IMG/VR virus record: IMGVR_UViG_3300025087_000622
Location: 1 to 32,266 of that record
Strand: one strand, 5' to 3'
DNA: 32,266 bases
Source: a virus
The position numbers and the translations under genes are program-made. The stretch's first letter is position 1. The number at the start of each line of letters is the position of its first letter. The notes below the pieces were generated by a model, which saw only the letters and a program-made list of their open reading frames with translations, was not told the DNA's origin and did no database searches. Positions 14,687 through 21,447 of the stretch are shown one piece after another.

Positions 14687-14711
14687 TACTTAGCAACTAA
14701 TAAAGGATAAG

Positions 14712-14972
14712 ATGAAAAAACAAAAACCCCAAAGCGAAGAAATATCTTTCTGCAAAAAGTGCTACACAATGACAAAGCGTGTGTGTGCTAGGTGTACTGA
14801 AGACGAAACCAAGTCAAGATTATTCGAAGCCTTTGAACACGGCAAAACTATCGGGGCAGAAAAGGAACTACGATTCTGGAAAGCGAGAGTGAGGAAATTG
14901 GAAAAACGAATTGCTGTTTTAACTGAAATAAAAGTAAATATTAAAGACGAGGTGTTTGATGAACCGAAATAG
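14712..14972 (+). CDS. zinc-ribbon coiled-coil protein
   Basis: This 86-aa protein (ATG 14712 after AAAGGA) has CKKC (residues 14-17) and CARC (25-28), a compact zinc ribbon, followed by a long charged helix (KELRFWKARVRKLEKRIAVLTEIK) that could be coiled coil. It overlaps the start of the next gene. It may dimerise through the helix and bind nucleic acid through the zinc ribbon, but this is inference only. Confidence 0.6.
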   Translation: MKKQKPQSEEISFCKKCYTMTKRVCARCTEDETKSRLFEAFEHGKTIGAEKELRFWKARVRKLEKRIAVLTEIKVNIKDEVFDEPK

Positions 14973-15162
14973 ACTAAATGAAATAAGCTTTGGTAAACTA
15001 CAAGAAAGGGTTGATAGATTATATGGTAAAAAAATCTTGGTAATGAATATAGACGATACAAAACTTGATATAATGGCCGATCTGATAGAGCGAGTTGAAG
15101 TGTTAGAGGCAAGAATGAAAGTTATAGAGGCGGTGTACAGCAAGAACTTGACACAAAAATAA
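14959..15162 (+). CDS. hypothetical 67-aa helical protein
   Basis: ATG 14959 is chosen over the in-frame TTG 14956; it overlaps the previous gene by 14 nt. The product is mostly helical (LQERVDRLYGKK, MADLIERVEVLEARMKVIEAVY) and may coil with the preceding zinc-ribbon protein. The TTGACA of the next promoter lies inside its final codons. Function unknown. Confidence 0.55.
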   Translation: MNRNRLNEISFGKLQERVDRLYGKKILVMNIDDTKLDIMADLIERVEVLEARMKVIEAVYSKNLTQK

Positions 15163-15176
15163 GTAAGATTTATAAT
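15148..15176 (+). promoter_or_regulatory. consensus sigma70 promoter
   Basis: TTGACA (15148-15153) and TATAAT (15171-15176) match consensus with an ideal 17-bp spacer. A transcript starting near 15183 would encode a 17-aa peptide (15192-15245) and meet a terminator at 15235-15267, before the GC-richer genes. Confidence 0.8.
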
Positions 15177-15191
15177 AACTTCGAGGGATAA

Positions 15192-15245
15192 ATGAATATT
15201 AAAGACAAAAACATAGTAGGTTGTTGGGGCAACCATATCGCCTAG
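15192..15245 (+). CDS. 17-aa leader peptide candidate
   Basis: ATG 15192, with CGAGGG upstream, encodes MNIKDKNIVGCWGNHIA and a stop that lies inside the 5' arm of the terminator hairpin (15235-15242). A ribosome terminating here would disrupt the hairpin, the geometry of a translation-controlled attenuator. No run of one regulatory codon is present, so the signal, if any, is unknown. Confidence 0.4.
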   Translation: MNIKDKNIVGCWGNHIA

Positions 15246-15267
15246 TTTTCGTGGCGATATTTTTGTT
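15235..15267 (+). terminator. intrinsic terminator/attenuator
   Basis: ATATCGCC (15235-15242) pairs perfectly with GGCGATAT (15253-15260) around a 10-nt loop, followed by TTTTGTTT. It separates the 15148 promoter from the genes at 15335 and 15544. Confidence 0.75.
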
Positions 15268-15334
15268 TCCGACAGATCGGGTGTGTTCGCCCCTCCTTGC
15301 ACATCTGATCTATCGGGAGCGAAAGGAGAAGCCG

Positions 15335-15547
15335 ATGCAAAAGGTGGACATCCCCGCCAACGAAATCTCGGCTGTGACGACCATCAACATCGACCACAAC
15401 AACTTCTACTGGCTGGGACAGAGGAGAGACACCTACTACATCATCTGTGGAAGTTCGGTGATAGAGGTAGGCACGGAGTTGGAGAACGCACAGCGGTTGT
15501 TCCTAGCGGGACTGAACCGAACCCTGCGGAAACGCTGGGGCAGATGA
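15335..15547 (+). CDS. hypothetical 70-aa protein in GC-rich island
   Basis: ATG 15335 follows AAAGGAGAAG, so it is chosen over the earlier frame opening. The 70-aa product (MQKVDIPANEISAVTTINIDHNNFYWLGQRRDTYYIICG...) looks like a small beta-rich domain with a basic helical end (RLFLAGLNRTLRKRWGR). Codons use C and G at third positions (ATC, CTG, CTC, GAG) far more than surrounding genes, which suggests recent acquisition. It overlaps the next gene as ATGA. Family not recognised. Confidence 0.6.
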   Translation: MQKVDIPANEISAVTTINIDHNNFYWLGQRRDTYYIICGSSVIEVGTELENAQRLFLAGLNRTLRKRWGR

Positions 15548-15654
15548 AAACCCTGCTCATCCTGCTAGGGGCAGGAATCCTCTGGTACATCCTCGACAAG
15601 CTAGACACTCCCCGTCAGGTCGTCTCAGACGATGAGACGACATACGGAGCGTGA
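15544..15654 (+). CDS. 36-aa membrane peptide
   Basis: The start overlaps the upstream stop as ATGA. The 36-aa product has a hydrophobic segment at about residues 3-16 (TLLILLGAGILWYIL) followed by a polar tail (DKLDTPRQVVSDDETTYGA). It shares the C/G-ending codon use of its neighbour. Its last codons overlap the first hairpin of the RNA-structured segment. Function unknown. Confidence 0.5.
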   Translation: MKTLLILLGAGILWYILDKLDTPRQVVSDDETTYGA

Positions 15655-15772
15655 GAGCATAGCGTGAAAACGCATTCACCATTAGATGGACGGCTCTTAA
15701 CCGCTCCGAACCGAGAGGGGGCTGAAGCAGACATTTGGGGAATAGTCTCCAGATGTGAGTGCTTGCCCCCTC
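15621..15772 (+). ncRNA. stacked-hairpin RNA element
   Basis: Consecutive helices fill this stretch. CGTCTCA (15621) pairs with TGAGACG (15633). CGGAGCG (15645) pairs with CGCTCCG (15702) as a 7-bp closing stem around GAGAGC/GCTCTT, a GCGT-GAAA-ACGC tetraloop hairpin and CCAT-TAG-ATGG. Then comes a long rod: GAGGGGGC (15715), AAGCA and ACATTTGGGGA pair with TCTCCAGATGT, TGCTT and GCCCCCTC (ending 15772) around an ATAG loop, about 24 bp. The first hairpin overlaps the end of the 36-aa gene. No T-arm consensus or anticodon stem supports a tRNA. It may be an ncRNA or a recombination/packaging structure. Confidence 0.55.
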
Positions 15773-15810
15773 GACCATACCAATAGAATGTCGATAGAAT
15801 AAGGATAATT

Positions 15811-16008
15811 ATGTTTAAATGTGCCATTTGTGACACAAAGGTAAATGATGACGGGATGAAGCTATTTATCACTCACGAGTTGATTAGTGTTATGTGTATG
15901 GACAAAAAGAAACACCGAGAGGACTGGGTATCTAGTGGAAATTGTACTACACAAATAAGACTCTGTGAGAAATGCAGGAAACTTAATGATTTGGAGATAA
16001 GATTATGA
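15811..16008 (+). CDS. zinc-finger-like 65-aa protein
   Basis: ATG 15811, with AAGGATAA upstream, gives 65 residues. CAIC (residues 4-7) and CEKC (52-55) form two CxxC knuckles, and C29 and C45 are additional cysteines. The pattern fits a small treble-clef or zinc-ribbon protein. It overlaps the next gene as ATGA. Function unknown. Confidence 0.6.
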   Translation: MFKCAICDTKVNDDGMKLFITHELISVMCMDKKKHREDWVSSGNCTTQIRLCEKCRKLNDLEIRL

Positions 16009-16340
16009 GTAAAAACACAAAAAGAGAATGGATGGAATACTTTTCCAAAGACATAGATTTTGCTTTTGATGATGCGAACCCGTGGACTGCTTATAATCAG
16101 GGTGCGGAATGTTGTGCCGACAAACACCCGACTTTTTATGGTACGATTATGAAAAGTCCTCAATGGAAAGCGTGGTATGGGGAGCAGATGAAAAGATTTA
16201 GAGAATCTACCGTAAACGAGAAAACCAAAAAGATGGAAGGTGAACCAGTATTCGATATGGATGAATGTGTCGGGATCGGAGCCATAGGAGATGAGCATAT
16301 GCAAGAGTTTTTCAAATTCGTTATAACTTCCTCAAGGTAA
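16005..16340 (+). CDS. hypothetical 111-aa protein
   Basis: This starts by ATGA overlap with the zinc-finger-like gene. The product is rich in aromatics (REWMEYFSKDIDFAFDDANPWTAYNQG, SPQWKAWYGEQMKRF) with an acidic centre and several Cys. No motif recognised. A gap with a GC-rich hairpin (GGCGAGAC/GTCTTGCC, 16368-16387) follows it. Confidence 0.55.
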   Translation: MSKNTKREWMEYFSKDIDFAFDDANPWTAYNQGAECCADKHPTFYGTIMKSPQWKAWYGEQMKRFRESTVNEKTKKMEGEPVFDMDECVGIGAIGDEHMQEFFKFVITSSR

Positions 16341-16415
16341 GCCGAAAGGTTTATAGCTTAACGAGCGGGCGAGACCTTGTGTCTTGCCTTGAGAGAGATT
16401 AAACTAGGGAGAAGT

Positions 16416-16631
16416 GTGATTAGATTTAGAAAACTATACGAGGAGTTGAGCGAAGGTCAGGCAGTGAATTCTATTATTGCCTTCCGCAAAGAACCATTTA
16501 AACAAAAGATACGTGGGTCAAAAATATTGGTTATATCGTGGCAAAAAACATTGATGATTGATTTATGGCTCATATGCGTAAGGATTGAATGGACAAGCGA
16601 GAATGCATTAATAAATAAGGGAGAGGGATGA
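16416..16631 (+). CDS. possible 71-aa protein, start uncertain
   Basis: GTG 16416 has AGGGAG just upstream and is favoured over TTG 16377. The 71-aa product (MIRFRKLYEELSEGQAVNSIIAFRKEPFKQ...) has a plausible helical start but an uncharacteristic hydrophobic/Trp stretch later (TLMIDLWLICVRIEW). Its end overlaps the next ATG as ATGA, which supports translation. Real coding is likely but not certain. Confidence 0.4.
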   Translation: MIRFRKLYEELSEGQAVNSIIAFRKEPFKQKIRGSKILVISWQKTLMIDLWLICVRIEWTSENALINKGEG

Positions 16632-16726
16632 GTGAACAAATGAATACTTGGTTCGGTGGTTTTTTAGTAGGAATCAGCGTCGTGCTTATAGTTCAGTTTA
16701 TTATTCGACATCTACTATTTAAATAA
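16628..16726 (+). CDS. 32-aa membrane peptide
   Basis: ATG 16628 follows GGGAGAGGG and overlaps the upstream stop. Residues 8-27 (WFGGFLVGISVVLIVQFIIR) form a single transmembrane segment. It is the fourth very small membrane protein in the window. Function unknown. Confidence 0.55.
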   Translation: MSEQMNTWFGGFLVGISVVLIVQFIIRHLLFK

Positions 16727-16772
16727 TTTAGTTATTCATCAGGGTGGTTGTGCTTGTTCTGGCAGAGAGATT

Positions 16773-16997
16773 ATGCAACAACAAGTTTACAGATTCAAAG
16801 TCAACGAAGTCGATGATAAAGGTAAAAAGTATTTTATCGCTCGTTTGTATTATGATGATAATGAGTGTGTCGGAATATCGGAAGGCAAGGACAAGCACGA
16901 ATTATTTGAAATGGTTGCAGACGCCTATTGTTGTATCGAGGATGTCAGGGTGAGTTGGTGGGATAAACTGATTCACAAGATATTTAGAGTGATGTAA
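16773..16997 (+). CDS. hypothetical 74-aa protein, HicB-like shape
   Basis: ATG 16773 follows GAGAGA. The 74-aa protein has strand-strand-helix order: MQQQVYRFKVNEVDDKGKKYFIARLYYDDNECVGISEGKDKHELFEMVADAYCCIED. The 'YF(I/V)A.......C.G.SEG.....L..MV.DA' arrangement loosely resembles HicB-type partial RNase-H folds, but no HicA toxin is adjacent, so I leave it as hypothetical. The C-terminus is basic and aromatic (WWDKLIHKIFRVM). Confidence 0.55.
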   Translation: MQQQVYRFKVNEVDDKGKKYFIARLYYDDNECVGISEGKDKHELFEMVADAYCCIEDVRVSWWDKLIHKIFRVM

Positions 16998-17005
16998 ACA
17001 AGGAC

Positions 17006-17033
17006 TTGCGATTTGAAAACCATCTGATATAAT
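17006..17033 (+). promoter_or_regulatory. promoter for the nuclease-chaperonin operon
   Basis: TTGCGA (17006-17011) and TATAAT (17028-17033) are 16 bp apart, and TGA-TATAAT is an extended -10. A short ACCG/CGGT hairpin lies in the leader near 17050, before GGAGG and the ATG at 17099. It probably transcribes the DUF1064-like gene, groES, groEL and following genes. Confidence 0.75.
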
Positions 17034-17098
17034 TGATATATATAAAAAGAACCGCTAGACGGTCAGCACTATGAAAAAACAATATTGGAGGGTAAAAA

Positions 17099-17560
17099 AT
17101 GTTTTATCAGTTGGAACCCCAGAAAATGGAGTATTTTTGCGGTTTTCATAACTTCTGGCACAATTTGCGGAAACCCTGCAAGTACGGAGTTCCCAAAAAA
17201 GCTAAATTGCGACCGGATAAAAGCAACCGGAAATACAAAAGCAGAGAGACAGAGTATAACGGCATTAGATATCATAGTGGACTTGAGGCGAACGATGCTA
17301 GGTGGTTAGACACGCTACTCAAGCAGGGCAAGATCAAAAAGATCGAACGGCAACACCGGATTGATCTAAAAGTTAAGGGGAAGCACATAGCGTATCACAT
17401 AGTGGATTTTCTAATCACCTTGAATGATGGCAGAAAAAAGTATGTGGAAACAAAAGGTTTTCCAACCGATATGTGGGTACGCAACCGGAAACACTGCCAA
17501 GCACAATACCCGAAAATAGAATATTTGACCAATCCGAAAGAAAAAGAATTATTAAACTGA
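17099..17560 (+). CDS. DUF1064/VSR-like endonuclease
   Basis: This 153-aa protein starts at ATG 17099 after GGAGGG. Residues about 47-140 match phage DUF1064: 'YHSGLEANDARWLDTLLKQGKIKKIERQHRIDL', 'YHIVDFLI' and 'KYVETKG', giving the E, D and ExK of a PD-(D/E)XK nuclease fold, then the 'K..CQAQYPKIEYL' C-terminal segment. The N-terminus (about 45 residues, Cys and Trp-rich) is unusual and may be an extra domain. Such proteins are thought to act as Holliday-junction-type or nicking endonucleases in phage replication. Heading an operon with chaperonin genes is unusual. Confidence 0.75.
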   Translation: MFYQLEPQKMEYFCGFHNFWHNLRKPCKYGVPKKAKLRPDKSNRKYKSRETEYNGIRYHSGLEANDARWLDTLLKQGKIKKIERQHRIDLKVKGKHIAYHIVDFLITLNDGRKKYVETKGFPTDMWVRNRKHCQAQYPKIEYLTNPKEKELLN

Positions 17561-17572
17561 AAGGAACAAAGA

Positions 17573-17884
17573 ATGAAAAAACTGTTTGGACTTGACGAGC
17601 CATTAGTAAACGTCAAGGGAGAAGCGTACCAAGATGTTAAAACGAGAAGAGACTTGATGGCGTATCTCTTTTTCGATTCGAAAGTAGAAAATAAAAACGC
17701 CTTGCGTATATCTAGCGTAATAATACCGAAACTCATCCAGACAAAAGAAAACGAATTTGAAGACGGGGATATAGAAATTATGAAAACAACCCTAGATTCA
17801 AATTGCAATACGCAATCAGCGGGAATAATGGGGCAGTTATTGAGCGTTTTTGAAAACATAAAAGAACAAGGAGAAAAGAAATGA
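17573..17884 (+). CDS. hypothetical 103-aa protein
   Basis: ATG 17573 follows AAAGGAAC. The product starts MKKLFGLDEPLVNVKGEAY and has a helical middle (RRDLMAYLFFDSKVENKNALRISSVIIPKLIQ), like small phage proteins that pair a short N-terminal motif with a helical bundle. It overlaps groES as ATGA, so it is co-translated with the chaperonin. Function unknown; a substrate adaptor for the chaperonin is a speculation only. Confidence 0.55.
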   Translation: MKKLFGLDEPLVNVKGEAYQDVKTRRDLMAYLFFDSKVENKNALRISSVIIPKLIQTKENEFEDGDIEIMKTTLDSNCNTQSAGIMGQLLSVFENIKEQGEKK

Positions 17885-18177
17885 AAAAGATTGTACCGGC
17901 GAATGGTTATGTTGTAGTGAAAAGCAAAGAAGCGGTGAGTGAAGTTTTGTTAGCAAGGACGGGCGACGAGAGGCAGGAGACGGGAGAAATTATCGCTATT
18001 GGTGGCGATGCATATACCAATGAGAACGGAGTTGTATTTGGTGCCGCAGAACTTAAGATAGGCGACGAGATCATTTACAAAATGTACGCAGATCAAAAAG
18101 TGGAGCTAGATGGTACAGATTACTATTTGATCAAGTTCCCCGACATTATCGGAAAGGTTGTCGAAGATGCGGGGTAA
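17881..18177 (+). CDS. groES: GroES-like co-chaperonin (Cpn10)
   Basis: The 98-aa product aligns by eye along the length of GroES: KIVPANGYVVVKSKE for the N-terminal strand (E. coli NIRPLHDRVIVKRKE), a mobile-loop region VSEVLLARTGD, TGEIIAIGGD for 'RGEVLAVG', LKIGDEIIYK for 'VKVGDIVIF', and YYLIKFPDIIGKVV at the end. The mobile loop is shorter and lacks a clear Ile-Val-Leu tripeptide, having VLL instead. GroES caps the GroEL cage during folding. It lies directly before groEL, separated only by a small basic gene; all three overlap for coupled translation. Confidence 0.85.
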   Translation: MKKIVPANGYVVVKSKEAVSEVLLARTGDERQETGEIIAIGGDAYTNENGVVFGAAELKIGDEIIYKMYADQKVELDGTDYYLIKFPDIIGKVVEDAG

Positions 18178-18319
18178 GGTAGCCAGAAAATTAAGAAGGT
18201 TGGCATTTAAAACACACGAGAAGTTTGCGAAATTGAACAGGAACTTGAGGTTTAAAAAACATTATCAATTATTAAAACAAGCGTGGGCGGTTACCCAGCA
18301 TAACAAAAGGAACAAGTAA
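18167..18319 (+). CDS. 50-aa basic protein between groES and groEL
   Basis: ATG 18167 lies 11 nt inside groES, and the stop TAA overlaps the groEL ATG as TAATG. The 50-residue product is highly basic (MRGKVARKLRRLAFKTHEKF, then KLNRNLRFKKHYQLLKQAW). It resembles small Arg/Lys-rich phage proteins that start 'MRGK.A+.LR+'. Its position means the ribosome must pass it between the two chaperonin genes, so it may couple their ratio or be a chaperonin client or nucleic-acid binder. No motif settles this. Confidence 0.65.
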   Translation: MRGKVARKLRRLAFKTHEKFAKLNRNLRFKKHYQLLKQAWAVTQHNKRNK

Positions 18320-19938
18320 TGGCAAAAGATCTACTATTCGGCTTAGAAGCCAAAGAGAAATTGATCGCTGGTATTAGCAAAGTTAGCGAAGCAGTGTCGA
18401 GTACCCTTGGACCGAAAGGCAACAACGTTGCCATAGAGCGGAAGTGGGGATCGCCCTCGGTAATCCACGACGGAGTATCGGTAGCCAAAGAGATCGACCT
18501 TGTGGATAAGTACGAAAATATGGGGGCCCAACTTATCAAAGAAGCGGCTCAAAAAACCAACGACAAAGCTGGAGACGGCACAACAACCGCCACCATACTC
18601 ACAGAAGCGATAGTCAAAGAAAGCTTGAAAGCGATCAATGCCGGTGCCAACCCGATGATGCTCCGCAAGGGAATAGAAAAGGCTGTGGACAAGATTGTGG
18701 AGTGGTTAGACAAGACCTCTTCAAAGGTTAAGAACGGCGACGAGATCAAAAACATAGCCACCATTTCGGCTCAAGATGAGGAGATCGGGGGGATTATATC
18801 CGATGCAATTAAAAAGCTCGGCAGGGACGCTGTGATAGCTGTTGAGGAGGGCAAATCTTCACATATGAGTGTAGAGTACAAAGAGGGTTTCAGTTTCGAC
18901 AAAGGATTTGTAGCCCCGCATTTTATTACTGATGAAAAAACTCAGGAGTGCGTGATCGAACGACCATATATACTGATCACAGACCGCAAAATTAACTCGC
19001 CGCTAGAGTTTAACCCATTCATACAAAAGTTCGCGAGTGAAGCAAAAACGGACGGGGGCAATGGGCTAGTAATCATCGCAGAGGAGATATCTGGCAATCC
19101 CCTAGCCACTATGATATTGAACAAAATGCAGAACAACTTCCCGATAGTGGCTATCGAAGCACCGGTATACGGCGGAAAAAGGGAAGATATATTAAAAGAT
19201 ATGGCTTTCGCCACCGGCGGGGTAGTATACAGCCAGAACAACGGCAAGAAACTAGCAGAATACGATATCGAGGACTTCGGCAGGGCTGAAAAGATCATAG
19301 TATCAAAGAACAGCACGGTTATAGTGGGCGGGGTTAACGATGAAAAATCTCTCAAGGAATGGGTGGAGGTTCTAGGAGAACAAATAGAAAAGAGCGAGAA
19401 CGAATTCGACACCGAGAAATTGATAGAACGCCGAGCCAAACTCACCTCCGGAATGGCAATTATAAATGTCGGGGCTAACTCTGAAATGGAAGTTAAGGAG
19501 AAAAAGGAACGTTGCATTGACGCCGTGTCCGCTACGCAAGCGGCTATTGCGGAGGGCATAGTGCCAGGCGGCGAAGTAACGCTATTAAAAGCACACGATA
19601 CTTTCGAGGACGAAGTAAAAGACTTTACGACAGATGAAAACTTGGGATTTATGGTAGTGCTTCGGGCTTGTTGCAAACCCTTTGAGGTACTGATGACAAA
19701 CTCTGGCTACAACGCCGGTCAAATGAGTGAAAGGTTGTGCCGATCTGATATTCTTCACGCCGGAGTGAACGTTATCACCGGCGAAATTGAAGATATGATC
19801 GAAGCGGGAATTATAGATCCGGTCAAAGTAACAAAGTCAGCCTTAGCATACGCCGCTTCGACAGCCACAATGATAATGACAACCAACACCTTGATAGTAG
19901 AAAGTAAAGAATCACAGGAGCCGACCAATGCCACTTGA
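18319..19938 (+). CDS. groL: GroEL chaperonin (Cpn60)
   Basis: The 539-aa product is a full group I chaperonin. It has D86 in DGTTTAT (nucleotide binding), the equatorial 'STLGPKGNNV', the apical 'EGFSFDKGFVAPHF' and 'PLATMILNKMQNNFPIVAIEAPVYGGKRE', the catalytic Asp D401 in 'CIDAVSAT', GG417-418 in GIVPGGEV (one Gly of the usual triplet is Glu), and D500 in GIIDPVKVTKSALAYA. The C-terminus lacks the Gly-Gly-Met repeats and ends KESQEPTNAT. With groES beside it, this is a self-contained folding machine, probably for capsid or other phage proteins. It ends inside the next gene. Residue numbering was counted by eye. Confidence 0.93.
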   Translation: MAKDLLFGLEAKEKLIAGISKVSEAVSSTLGPKGNNVAIERKWGSPSVIHDGVSVAKEIDLVDKYENMGAQLIKEAAQKTNDKAGDGTTTATILTEAIVKESLKAINAGANPMMLRKGIEKAVDKIVEWLDKTSSKVKNGDEIKNIATISAQDEEIGGIISDAIKKLGRDAVIAVEEGKSSHMSVEYKEGFSFDKGFVAPHFITDEKTQECVIERPYILITDRKINSPLEFNPFIQKFASEAKTDGGNGLVIIAEEISGNPLATMILNKMQNNFPIVAIEAPVYGGKREDILKDMAFATGGVVYSQNNGKKLAEYDIEDFGRAEKIIVSKNSTVIVGGVNDEKSLKEWVEVLGEQIEKSENEFDTEKLIERRAKLTSGMAIINVGANSEMEVKEKKERCIDAVSATQAAIAEGIVPGGEVTLLKAHDTFEDEVKDFTTDENLGFMVVLRACCKPFEVLMTNSGYNAGQMSERLCRSDILHAGVNVITGEIEDMIEAGIIDPVKVTKSALAYAASTATMIMTTNTLIVESKESQEPTNAT

Positions 19939-20143
19939 TAGGGAAGCACAAGAAACGCTAGACCGGTACGAAAAGGAACGCAACCAAGGCAAAACCCACA
20001 AGGTTGTTAGGTTGCCTTGCTGTGGGAACAAGATAGAGATCACCAAACCTGGAGATCAATATATCAAGTGTGCGGATTGCAACCATAGTTTTTTATTAAC
20101 TTGGTCGAAATTGGGAAATCATAAAATCAAGGGAGGTGCGTAA
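19928..20143 (+). CDS. zinc-ribbon protein after groEL
   Basis: This 71-aa protein starts 11 nt inside groEL. Residues 29-55 contain LPCCGNKIEI and IKCADCNHSFLL, a CC...CxxC zinc ribbon, on a charged helix (EAQETLDRYEKERNQG). Its stop TAA overlaps the next start. It is one of several phage zinc ribbons here; a chaperonin-associated role cannot be read from sequence. Confidence 0.6.
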   Translation: MPLDREAQETLDRYEKERNQGKTHKVVRLPCCGNKIEITKPGDQYIKCADCNHSFLLTWSKLGNHKIKGGA

Positions 20144-20271
20144 TGATGCCAAAAGATCCAGTGGACGATTTCTTTGAGAATATGGGTTGCTTGTTTTTAT
20201 TGGCTTTCAGTGCGGCTGTGTTGTATGTGGCGTTCAAGGCTTTCGTGGGCTACCTAACGGGGATTTTCTAA
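20143..20271 (+). CDS. 42-aa membrane protein
   Basis: Overlapping ATG codons at 20143 and 20146 follow GGGAGGTG. The 42-aa product has one strong transmembrane segment at about residues 15-37 (MGCLFLLAFSAAVLYVAFKAF). Start overlaps the zinc-ribbon stop and the stop overlaps the next ATG (TAATGG). Function unknown. Confidence 0.6.
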   Translation: MMPKDPVDDFFENMGCLFLLAFSAAVLYVAFKAFVGYLTGIF

Positions 20272-20558
20272 TGGGAACATTAGCGATGACAATAATAACA
20301 TTATCAGCGTGTAGTTTTCTTGGTTTTGTCGTCGGGCTTATATACGGTGGTAAAAAAACAGTCGGCTCGAGCCAAAGCGAAGTAAAACTTGACACTAGTG
20401 GAACGCACCAGTTTATGCCAAAAGAAAATATGTCGGCGGGACCGGTGAAGTTTATGAGCAAAAAGGAAACGAAGCGGATCGAGGAAGCCAAACTAGGAGA
20501 TGAGATATACGCTAGGGCTGTGAATGTCAAAGAAAGGCAGAAACCAGATGAAATGTGA
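20271..20558 (+). CDS. membrane-anchored small protein
   Basis: ATG 20271 is chosen because it overlaps the upstream TAA; longer frames lack a ribosome site. The 95-aa product has an N-terminal membrane segment (residues 3-26, TLAMTIITLSACSFLGFVVGLIY) followed by a polar, lysine-rich cytoplasmic or periplasmic part (KKTVGSSQSEVKLDTSGTHQFMPKEN). No motif recognised. Confidence 0.55.
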   Translation: MGTLAMTIITLSACSFLGFVVGLIYGGKKTVGSSQSEVKLDTSGTHQFMPKENMSAGPVKFMSKKETKRIEEAKLGDEIYARAVNVKERQKPDEM

Positions 20559-20889
20559 TGGTTGCGGGAACCCGAAAGCGGTGCGAGTGATAAATTACGG
20601 CGGGGTTGAAGTATGCGAGAAGTGCGGAGGTTTTAGGGCAACCGGCGGAACTAGCAGGGACGGGATAATGTCTCGCCAGAGCCTACGAGTACGCACCGAC
20701 AGCCACAAGAACGAAGTTGACACCCTGCCCCCGCACAGATTTGATAAGGCAAGTAGAGAGTGGGTAGCCAACGAGGATTTTGTCAAGAACAACCCCGAAA
20801 CTGTGCATAACTTTCTCGACGATGACGAATTAAGTAAAGCAGGATTCAGTAAATTGGCGAAAGGCAAGAATGGAAACAAGAAAAATTGA
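20548..20889 (+). CDS. zinc-ribbon protein
   Basis: ATG 20548, inside the previous gene, is preferred to 20524 because AAAGG lies upstream and the protein then begins MKCDGCGN. Residues 3-6 (CDGC) and 21-24 (CEKC) form a zinc ribbon; the remaining 90 residues are polar with a DDDELSKAGFSKL helix near the end. It overlaps the ParB-like gene by 20 nt. Function unknown. Confidence 0.6.
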   Translation: MKCDGCGNPKAVRVINYGGVEVCEKCGGFRATGGTSRDGIMSRQSLRVRTDSHKNEVDTLPPHRFDKASREWVANEDFVKNNPETVHNFLDDDELSKAGFSKLAKGKNGNKKN

Positions 20890-21445
20890 GGAGTTAAAGT
20901 TCGCAGACTACAACCCCCGCAAGATAGGCAAAGAGGAGTTTCAGAAACTAGTCAACAGCGTCAAAGAGTTCGGAATGGTAGAACCGATAGTTATCAACAA
21001 GGACAACACTATCATAGGCGGACATCAAAGAGTACGAGCGGCACAGGAATTAAAGTATAAAGAGTTGCCGGTCGTTATTGTGGAGCTAGACAAGGTCAAG
21101 GAAAAGCAGTTAAACATAGCCCTGAACAAAATACAGGGCGAATGGGATCACGAAAAACTGTCGGAGATATTGCACTCCTTTGACGACATAGAGATCACCG
21201 GTTTTAGCGACACAGAGTTAAGTTTCGTAGAGGATATAGCAGGATTCGGAAGCGGCGGGCAACTCGACGAGGAACAGTACAAAGATATGCAGGGGGAAAT
21301 GTCAGACCAAAGAATGAAATTGACTTTTTATTTCAGCGATGTAAAAGAATACGAGGAGTTGCATAAGTTCTTCGGTGGAAAATCAGATCACGATAAAAAG
21401 ATACTATGGGAGTGCATAAATGCTTTTAAGCAAAGACAAGTATAA
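20870..21445 (+). CDS. ParB-like nuclease/sulfiredoxin-fold protein
   Basis: This 191-aa protein has the ParB N-terminal domain at residues 3-90: 'YNPRKI', 'LVNSVKEFGMVEPIVIN', 'IIGGHQRVRAAQELKYKELPVVIV' with the GGHQR motif, and a later helix 'KEKQLNIALNKIQGEWDHEKLSEIL'. In phages this module often precedes an N6-adenine methyltransferase; here the methyltransferase domain is absent and the C-terminal 60 residues are acidic and uncharacterised. It may be a small DNA-binding or nuclease protein near the packaging genes. Whether it cuts DNA is unknown. Confidence 0.82.
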   Translation: METRKIEELKFADYNPRKIGKEEFQKLVNSVKEFGMVEPIVINKDNTIIGGHQRVRAAQELKYKELPVVIVELDKVKEKQLNIALNKIQGEWDHEKLSEILHSFDDIEITGFSDTELSFVEDIAGFGSGGQLDEEQYKDMQGEMSDQRMKLTFYFSDVKEYEELHKFFGGKSDHDKKILWECINAFKQRQV

Positions 21446-21447
21446 TA

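Noticed and set aside
15645-15708. tRNA-like cloverleaf with 7-bp acceptor-style stem
   Set aside because: Only 64 nt between stem ends, no T-arm GTTC consensus and no proper anticodon stem; kept as structured RNA instead.
16377-16415. TTG 16377 start for the 84-aa frame
   Set aside because: No ribosome site, overlaps a GC-rich hairpin; GTG 16416 with AGGGAG is a better start.
18942-19676. 244-aa ORF on the - strand
   Set aside because: Mirror of the groEL coding strand; composition and lack of a start site indicate a shadow ORF.
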